Assembly (NCBI GenBank): GCA_009760855.2
Contig: WPIO01000061.1
Location: forward strand, 2,375,001 to 2,439,000
Source: Cristatella mucedo
Lineage: Eukaryota > Bryozoa > Phylactolaemata > Cristatellidae
Length of the DNA stretch: 64,000 nucleotides
Direction: 5' to 3'
Part shown: positions 57,225 to 64,000 of the stretch, one piece after another
How positions within the stretch are numbered: the first letter of the stretch is position 1
How the letters are laid out: every line of letters starts with the position of its first letter
Translations under genes and position numbers: made by a program
Notes under the pieces: model-generated
Told to the model about the DNA's origin: nothing
The model's database searches: none
The model's input: only the letters and a program-made list of their open reading frames with translations

Positions 57225-58470
57225 AAGAATTGCCGAGCGATGGTTTCTTTCCCCAACAGTCTTTAAGTAGAGGAATCAAAACAGCAAATACATTGTCTGT
57301 AGAGGACCAGCCGGTAGTATGCGGCTAAAATTAGTGCAGAAGTTCAGTTAAGTTTTGAAGGAGCCGAGCCATATTCATCACCAGTTGCAGTGGCCTAGTG
57401 GACTTTTCGGTAGCCCAGCCAAAACAGAAGTGCAGTAATCTAGCCGAGATCAAAAAAGGGAGCTACTTAAATATTGTGCACACAACCGTGGAAGATAATC
57501 CTTAATCTTTGTATAGGATAATAGGATCAGTCTAATGGCTAGCTGTGGAGGCTGTCTTCTTGATGAAACTTTCAAAGTTTAGTAAGTGGACAATGAGAAT
57601 GCCTAAATTCCGAGCACACCATGACGATAGCACAACAAAAAAGAGAATTAAATTTTAATAGTCCGCAGACTTTGAGTATCCTATGAGTAGCAGTTCAGTT
57701 TAGTTTTGTTAGGTTTGAGTAAATGTGCTAACGTCCAGGATTGGATATCTGCAGTGCATTGCATATGCAGTCAGCATTCAATTTATCAGTCGCTGCACAA
57801 GATTCTGACGTTGTAAAATAAAAATGCATGGGTATTTTAAACATAGAAGGTATAGCAGATTCAAGAAACCAGAATGCCTTCTCATAGAGTTTCACCATAA
57901 ATTGAGAACAGTAACTGATCAAGGACGAATCCCTATGGGTCTACACTGGTGACTGGTCTGGCCGATGACAGTTAACCCCAACACGACACGGATTGAATGC
58001 GATCGGACGAGTATGATTTCAACCACATCCATGCTGGTTCTGTCAAACTGATCAAAGTTATCAATCTTGAAAGTATGATATCGTGATTAATAGTGTTGAG
58101 CTCAGCTGCTAGTTCTAGCACGGCTTGGGAAGTGACATTCCCGCCATCATCACTGCATCGTATACTGTTAGTTACTCGGAACTGAGCAGTTTCAGTGGTG
58201 CGGTGTTACTTGAATCCCGATTGAAGTATTACTGAAAATAGTTTTTTTAAAGCATATATTAAAAGTTTTAAAACGACTATATTTCTGGAAATCTTTGAGA
58301 AGAAGGAGGAACAGGAAGATAGTACGCTAGAGCCTCTAAATCCTGCTCTGGCTTTGAACGAACGAAGGTTAATTTGAAGGACTTAGTAAAACCCGTTTCA
58401 ACTTGGTGGTGTGCTGAGTGGATGTAGTTATTGCTTAATAAAATCTAGCCATGTTGCCTTCACGCATGAT
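57225..58470 (-). mobile_element. Older LINE-B, opposite strand
   Basis: Minus-strand order from 58,470 down: KSFKxNxxS-like start of RT, QSGFKRHHTTETAQFRVTN-like block, AAELNTINHDIILS-like LSAAFDTINHD remnant, and the C-terminal region with FGWATEKSTRPLQL (compare the 16.9-kb copy). All frames are broken. It meets the younger copy head-on, and both lack their 3' ends at the junction. Confidence 0.78.
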
Positions 58471-59615
58471 TTAGTAAATCTCAAGTGTGCTAAGCTTTGC
58501 CCTATGCGAGAAAACGAGGACCGTGGTTGCCTTGGGCTTATGATTCCTCCTGACCGTAGCTGGAGCTTGAGTCAGCCACTTGTCGATAAATGCCTGGTCT
58601 ACGGCCACGTCTGATCCTATACTATCCCATGAATGCCTTGCTTTATTCATTAAAACTGATACATATTGGCAATCGGCTAAATTTCTACCTAGGATATTGA
58701 TGTGGCCGTGGTTTGACCTCATTTCGTTTGCATAGGGACAATCAAACAGTCAAGATGAAGGGAAACCGTGTAAAACATGGATGCTGCTGGATGCAGTGAG
58801 GGAAAGCAGATAAACTGCAGTTTCGGCAGTAAATTCTGTCGCTAAGCAGCTTAACCAATTGGGCACTCTATACTGCTCGTGAAATTCTTGATTTGTGGAC
58901 GCCTTCGAGCTGCTGGTATAAGTTCGTATACGAGTAAGCACGTTTTCGAATTCGCACTTATGTCTGTTTAGGAGTTAAGTGCACTAAACTCAAATTATTG
59001 GTAATTCGTAGATTATAATGATTATAGTACATGCATTTTGGTTAGGGTTTGCTACACACATGGGGCTCAGCTAAGAGATGCCTTATTTGGTGACCAGAAT
59101 TGTAATTTGTGGTCAGGCTGAATGGGTTTTCCAGCGAATGCATGTGCATAAAGTAGAGAATTTGTGTGAAATCACTGTTCTACCGCGAAATGTCTTGGCT
59201 CCACTCATTTAAATTAAAGAGTCGGAACCCATAAAAAGTCAGTTAAGAAGAATCACTCGCTGCTGGCTATGCTGCTCACCTGGCCGTAAAGACTTCATGA
59301 GAGGTGCATGTGTAATTTCACACGTGTGAATATCCTGGGTTGATACACTTTCCTTAAAACTCTTTCAAGTAAAAAATATAAGCTGCGGGAGCTCACTGCC
59401 TGTGGACTTGGTTCGCTGAGTCATATTACAATTAGTTCCTAGTATGGTCAAGGAGGACATCCCTGCTCCATCTTGCCGCTTGACGGAAGGATCCAATCCT
59501 GCCGCTTGACTGATGGACTTTTTTGCTTAAATTAGTTGAGATTACCTTTATTGCAAGATTGGGCGTGTGATGAAGAGGGCTTCTACTACGGACTGCACTA
59601 ATAAGTATATCAATT
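58471..59615. other. 1.1 kb without recognised feature
   Basis: No frame above 85 codons and no motif. CTTGCCGCTTGACGGAAGGATCC and CCTGCCGCTTGACTGATGG at 59,474-59,517 make a local imperfect duplication. Confidence 0.35.
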
Positions 59616-59705
59616 GAATTATTACATTAATAATAAGTATACATTTGTTATAGCATACTCTGAGAACTCAATATTTTTCCAGGCACTTTACTTTGCAATA
59701 AAGGC
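59616..59705 (-). mobile_element. Decayed LINE-A hairpin and tail
   Basis: ATTAATAATAAG tail, then ACTCTGAGAACTCAATATTTTTCCAGGCACTTTACTTTGC, the minus-strand hairpin in weak form. Confidence 0.6.
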
Positions 59706-60449
59706 AGCCAAAACCGCAGATTTAAGAATGGTGTTAAACAACATCTATGCACTGCAATGGTGCAATTATCAATATTTTGACGATATTCCTAATGGAATAT
59801 TATTATAAAATTTATTATTGCTGTTGCAGCTTCCGCGGTTCAAATTGGACGGTGCGTCAAGTTTCTGAATGACCCATGGCCCGAACTCTGCTATCAAACT
59901 GTGATCTTTAACGTAAGTAAACAAATGAAACGCGCAATAACATCGTGACGAAAGAACTTAATTTTAAGAACAGCGAAGTACATAACGACTGATTAAGAGG
60001 CTAAAGTTTTAGAAAAAGAAGACCATAGACATCTTCAAACTGCTTGTTTTAAGCTGAATAAATCAGCCTACTGCAAGGCTTGGAAGTAGTAGCTATATCA
60101 TAAAGACCTAGGGCTTTATTACCTAATTCTTAATCAGCAAAATAGGTCAAGGGATCGGTTCTATGACGGCACTACACGAAAGTATTATTCTTATTAATTA
60201 AGCGAATTCACAGCAGTGATAGCTCATACTTTTTCCTGAATTACGCAAGCAATATCTTTTCATACTTTCAGAACTAGAAAAGTAACTGGCATTCATTAAC
60301 TCATGATTTTCGCATAGGAATTTTAAGCAAGACGGTTAAGGGTCTTGCCATGTGTATGTATAATCACCAGCTTGTGAACTGTGTGCTGGTTGGGGCCAGT
60401 GATTAAAGTGCTCGCTCCGGCCGAGGTCTGGCAGAGGTCTTGAACCCCC
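59706..60449. other. No recognised feature
   Basis: AT-rich sequence between two repeat remnants with no supported frame. Confidence 0.35.
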
Positions 60450-60520
60450 TGTAATGTAATGTAATGTATATCAATCTGTAACTCCGAAAATCCATGAAAA
60501 TTATGTGGGTGTTACGCAGG
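60450..60520 (-). mobile_element. LINE-B terminal relic
   Basis: Plus-strand TGTAATGTAATGTAATGTAT is the reverse complement of the LINE-B ATTAC tail, followed by ATCAATCTGTAACTCCG and GTGGGTGTTACGCAGG. Only about 70 bases of the element remain before a CT/AT microsatellite. Confidence 0.8.
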
Positions 60521-60556
<36 letters not shown>

Positions 60557-60557
60557 G

Positions 60558-60596
<39 letters not shown>
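60521..60596 (+). repeat. (CT)n followed by (AT)n microsatellite
   Basis: A CTCTCT tract passes directly into TATATA repeats with two short interruptions. It lies between the LINE-B terminus and a LINE-A tail. Confidence 0.95.
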
Positions 60597-60600
<4 letters not shown>

Positions 60601-61817
60601 GAATTGATAAAGCGCCCTCAAAGAACTCAATCACTTCCTAGGCGTTTGTATTTGCTGCACGGGGAAATGCAATTGACTGGTGAATATTATTATGCTTGAT
60701 AAACAAATATAATGAATAAAATGGTTAAGGGTAACATGCACATTCAGCATGCAAATGTGGTTAGTGGCAGAATATATAAGCATATGAAGGACGAATCACT
60801 GAGACCCACTAACTGCTGTTCTAAATGTGTGTGTTGAAAGTTCTTTTTAAATGTGGTCAAGTCAGGGGATGTTCTGAGAAAAGTCGGGAAGGAGCTGTAG
60901 GCTTTTGGAGCGTGGAAAATAAATGCACGGTCTCTACAAAATTTGAGGTTTGTATGAAGTATTGGTAGACTGTTGGATTCTGAAAAGCTGGTGGTACGAT
61001 GCTTGGCCGGGTGGGGGAGTTGATCTTAGAGATAGGCTGGAGCCAAAGAATAAAGAGACCCAAAAGTGAGCGACAAAATCGTGAAGGCAATCCGTTGCTT
61101 GACTGGTAGCCAGTGCAAGTCGGCGAGAAGCGGAGTGATGTGGCAACTGCTGAGCTCACGACCAACAAGAATAACTGAGAAGTTTTGCACCAGCTGCAAT
61201 CACCTGATCGCACATGCCGGTAGGCCAGTAAGCAGTGAGTTGCACAAATCGAGACGGGATGACACGAATGCATGAACCGACATTGATGTCGTATCATTAT
61301 ATAAAAAAGCCCGAATTTTAGCAGTGTTATGCAGCTGAAAGCAGGCAGATTTGACTGTGGAGCTGATGTGGTTGTCTAACGAGAGGTCACTTTGAAACAT
61401 GACACCTATATTTCGAGCTGATTCAACTGGAGATATGCTAGCCGAGCCAATTTTGAGCGTCAGCCTTTCCAATTTGTGAATCACACTGGGTTTGCCAATA
61501 ACTAGTAAGTTAGTTTTATCATCGTTTAGTTTTAGAAAATGTGTTGCCATCCATGTGTGAATGTCACCAATACTTGCAGCACGTAAGTCGAGAGATATTG
61601 AGGTGCTTGAAGGCTGGGAAAGGTCACAGCAAAGGTACTACTGAGAGTCATCCCCATAGAAGTGAAAGCCGAGATTGTGCTTGGCAATCACATCAGCAAG
61701 AGGGAGAGTATAAACCGTGAAAAGAACCGGACCTAGCACGGAGCCCTGAGGTACTCCATATTTCAGAGGTACTTCAGATGAATCTTTGTCCATTCACGTC
61801 AATACTCTGGAGTCTCC

Positions 61818-61941
61818 TGTGGTTGGCTTCAACCTTTTCACAGGGAGTGCGGTGGGCTGATTCCTTTGCTGCTTTGGACCACCGCCATCAAGGGAATCAG
61901 CCCACCGCACTCCCCGTGAAAAGGTTGAAGCCAACCACACT
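61818..61941. repeat. Short palindrome at the low-coordinate end of the Gypsy fragment
   Basis: Arms 61,818-61,863 and 61,893-61,941 are complementary apart from two or three positions (TGTGGTTGGCTTCAACCTTT against its reverse complement). The loop is about 29 bases. The inner arm lies within the RT start (GWLQPF...GLIPLMAVVQ region). Confidence 0.92.
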
Positions 61942-62311
61942 TTATCCAGTCCTCCACTTCCCGTTCATATTTTGCTTCTACCTCAGCCGGGATGCGATAT
62001 GAGGACACGCGGTTCTGCAGCATGGGGGCCTGTACGCCTTCTTTCCAGTTCCAGCACACGTGCCACGCGCCATCGTGAAATACTGCAGTAAAATCTTTGT
62101 CGGAGACTGTAAGCTCGCTCGAATTTCCGACCTTTGCAACGAGCGAAACGTCGGTGGCCGGTGGTGAGTGAGGGCAGGTTACACTGTTTCTTTCGCCGCG
62201 GATGCATCGGGTCGCTGGAGCCTCATTACCGAAGTCAACTTGGCCTTCACCGCCGTGCCCTACGCGGACGCCGCCTAGCGCTCTTATGACATCTATCCCA
62301 AGGATGATGTC

Positions 62312-62638
62312 TCAGCCAGCAATTATATCGGTCACCAAACAATTAACCTCCAGCGGTACTCCTCTAATTAACAAGCTGACCTTACACGTAGAGGTACAGA
62401 GAGCGCGGTCACCGTTCATCATCAAGATACCCTCCCTCGCAGGCTGCAGATCACGAGAGGAGGCCAGCACTGGTGCAAGCACCGTGCGGGAGCAGCCGGT
62501 GTCGACAAGTGCAGTAGGAACTGGCCATTTAACATCACGCCAATGGAGGGCAGTCGCGCCGAAGTCAAGGGGAACACGCTGGCGCAGGTGTTGGCGGATC
62601 CCCTTATTCGTTTTTTTGATCGCCGAATTTTTTACCAC
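62312..62638 (-). pseudogene. Retropepsin-like protease fragment
   Basis: It overlaps the gag end in a different frame. It contains ALVDTGCSRTVLAP, the DTG active-site motif of retroviral-type aspartic proteases, then GVPLEVNCLVTDIIAG. The second copy of this region at 63,403-63,850 continues WDIILGMDVIRALGG, the hydrophobic-Gly-x-D segment typical of the family, while this copy has a stop (GAGACA context) at that point. Confidence 0.82.
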
Positions 62639-63377
62639 ACGCAGCAGCTAGATGATTCGGATCGCCGTAGATCCAGCAAAGTCGCGTGCGTGGCCCGCTG
62701 CGAAAAGGCCGGTCGGTGTACCGCCTTTGCGAGTCCGTCTTAGACTGCACCATGACGCCACGGGTCTGAGCGCGTCGATCCTCGAAACGGCCGGCGAGAC
62801 ATGCCGCACTTGACGAGACAAAGTTCCTCGACATTTCAACCAGCACGGGCAAATCAGCTTTGGTAAGCGAGCACGCTGCTCGAAGTTGCTGCTTTACGTC
62901 ATCGGGTAGGCCCGACACAAATGCCCACTTCAGCAAAGACTCCGGGGGATACGCAGGTGCCCTCGCTTGAGCAGCAAAGACAATAGACGCCAAGCGAACA
63001 AGGTCGGCCAAGTAGACGTCTGGCGACTCACCCTCGTGAAGTTTTCTGCTCGATAACTCGTCGTACGCGCGGAAGCCATCGGGCGAAAACGCGGCGCTGA
63101 GTGCGCGTTTCACCTTCGTATAGCCACATTTATCACTGTCCACCAGCCCTTCATAGACGGCAAAAGCTCCACCGGTTAAATACAAGGGCATGAGTGCAGC
63201 AAGATCGTCATCTTTAATCTTGTTCGTCTTGGCTACGGAGTCCAGTCGACGTACCCAGACGAAGCTGGTTTTGCCGTCATAAGGTTCGATTTTGCCTAGC
63301 ATTACCATTGATGCCATCGACTCCATCCCAAGAAATAGCTTGTGCTTCGATGTGCCTTGCACGAAGAACGCCCGCAC
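62604..63377 (-). pseudogene. Gag-like protein with damaged zinc knuckle
   Basis: A 257-codon open frame, likely starting at the internal Met of MESMASMVMLGKIEPYDGK. It has the Gag capsid-like pattern PLYLTGGAFAVYEGL, ESPDVYLADLVRLA and LKWAFVSGLPDDVKQQLRAA. Near its end is a CCHC knuckle, CWIYGDPNHLAAAC, in which the second Cys is Tyr. The gag frame ends at TAA (62,604-62,606). It is a transposon protein, not a host gene. Confidence 0.82.
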
Positions 63378-63402
63378 AGAACCAACACCAAGTTTATTCT
63401 AC

Positions 63403-63850
63403 TACGGTGCTTGCATCAGTGCTGGCCTCCTCTCGTGATCTGCAGCCTGCGAGGGAGGGTATCTTGATGATGAACGGTGACCGCGCTCTCTGTACCTCTA
63501 CGTGTAAGGTCTGCTTGTTAATTAGAGGAGTACCGCTGGAGGTTTATTGTTTGGTGACCGATATAATTGCTGGCTGGGACATCATCCTTGGGATGGATGT
63601 CATAAGAGCGCTAGGCGGCGTCCGCGTAGGGCACGGCGGTGAAGGCCAAGTTGACTTCGGTAATGAGGCTCCAGCGACCCGATGCATCCGCGGCGAAAGA
63701 AACAGTGTAACCTGCCCTCACTCACCACCGGCCACCGACGTTTCGCTCGTTGCAAAGGTCGGAAATTCGAGCGAGCTTACAGTCTCCGACAAAGATACTA
63801 CTGCAGTATTCCACGATGGAGCGTGGCACGTGCGCTGGAACTGGAAAGAA
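63403..63850 (+). repeat. Inverted duplicate of the protease-spacer region
   Basis: The plus-strand sequence from ACGGTGCTTGCATCAGTGC to GGAACTGGAAAGAAGG repeats, in opposite orientation, 62,039-62,485 with only scattered differences. The two arms enclose about 0.9 kb containing gag. A plus-strand frame (63,308-63,895) runs through it. Confidence 0.92.
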
Positions 63851-64000
63851 GGAGCGGTACCGGCCTGCATATACTCAGACCACATTTCCCACTGAGATAG
63901 GACCTGAACCACTGCAGGGCAGTGCCATTGATGCCCAGGCAAGATGAGAGGCGCTCTAGAAGAACTTTGTGATCGATGATATTGAAAGCTACCGAAAGAT

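Larger units (their letters stand above)
61818..63886 (-). mobile_element. Ty3/Gypsy-like LTR-element fragment with inverted internal duplications
   Basis: Minus strand from 63,377 down: gag, aspartic protease, spacer and the very start of RT (to about 61,864). Recognisable LTRs, most of RT, RNase H and integrase are absent. At the low end, 61,818-61,863 is an inverted copy of 61,893-61,941. At the high end, 63,403-63,850 is an inverted, nearly identical copy of 62,039-62,485. At most three bases (TCC) could be a target duplication. It lies inside LINE-A. Confidence 0.85.
60597..64000 (-). mobile_element. LINE-A copy split by a Gypsy-like insertion
   Basis: Segments 60,597-61,817 and 63,887-64,000 (edge) form one minus-strand LINE-A: tail, hairpin, 3' untranslated region, broken C-terminal region, a 116-codon frame (61,550-61,200) from [19 protein letters not shown], and RT up to the LSGRLQ and SAAFDT-equivalent region at the window edge. 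The uninterrupted element (32.7 kb, reversed) reads straight across the gap at GAGTCTCC/CACTGAGATAGG. Confidence 0.88.

Noticed and set aside
60505-60699. Ile/Tyr-rich open frames
   Set aside because: They are translations of the CT/AT microsatellite.
62543-62743. Plus-strand frames over the gag/protease region
   Set aside because: Antisense shadows of the Gypsy-like coding sequence.
61818-63886. Normal LTR insertion with TG...CA ends
   Set aside because: The left end begins TGTGG and the right ends near ACCACATTT, but these are parts of an inverted internal duplication, no LTR pair exists, and no 4-6-bp target duplication is seen.

Overview
The window is animal nuclear DNA, most likely from an invertebrate; I cannot name the lineage. 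The evidence is an intron-containing tyrosylprotein sulfotransferase gene followed by roughly 55 kb of nested transposable elements: L2/CR1-like LINEs, tRNA-derived SINEs, a hAT DNA transposon and a Ty3/Gypsy-like LTR-element fragment. There is no operon structure, CRISPR array or phage. Element family names such as 'LINE-A' are labels made for this report. LINE and SINE boundaries come from comparing copies by eye and are good to about 5-30 bases.

1-6.1 kb: the one confident host gene. Three coding exons (1224-1472, 3126-3751, 5441-5642) give a complete Golgi tyrosylprotein sulfotransferase of about 358 residues. Intron 1 holds an old LINE fragment and intron 2 a long GA microsatellite.

6.1-11.1 kb: a LINE-B copy interrupted by four unrelated insertions: a hAT element, a LINE-A 3' end, a SINE and an unclassified 0.4-kb segment.

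11.6-15.5 kb: a 3.9-kb fold-back element. Diverged terminal inverted repeats enclose degenerate tandem repeats of about 170 bp, and the array was later invaded by LINE and SINE copies.

15.5-44 kb: repeated insertions of LINE-A and LINE-B into each other, SINE copies, and one near full-length LINE-A (39.7-43.3 kb). Unrecognised DNA lies between them.

45-46 kb: a GC-rich island of a 78-bp minisatellite, a TC tract and an 11-bp tandem repeat.

46-61 kb: more LINEs. The best LINE-B (54.8-57.2 kb) has only two visible coding lesions.

61.8-63.9 kb: a Gypsy-like gag-protease-RT fragment with inverted internal duplications at both ends. It sits inside a LINE-A copy that resumes on the far side and runs off the window.

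How the parts relate: LINE-A ends in a conserved hairpin plus (ATT)n, LINE-B in an unrelated end plus (ATTAC)n. One SINE family (SINE-2) has a tRNA-like head joined to the LINE-A hairpin, which suggests that it borrows LINE-A's reverse transcriptase.
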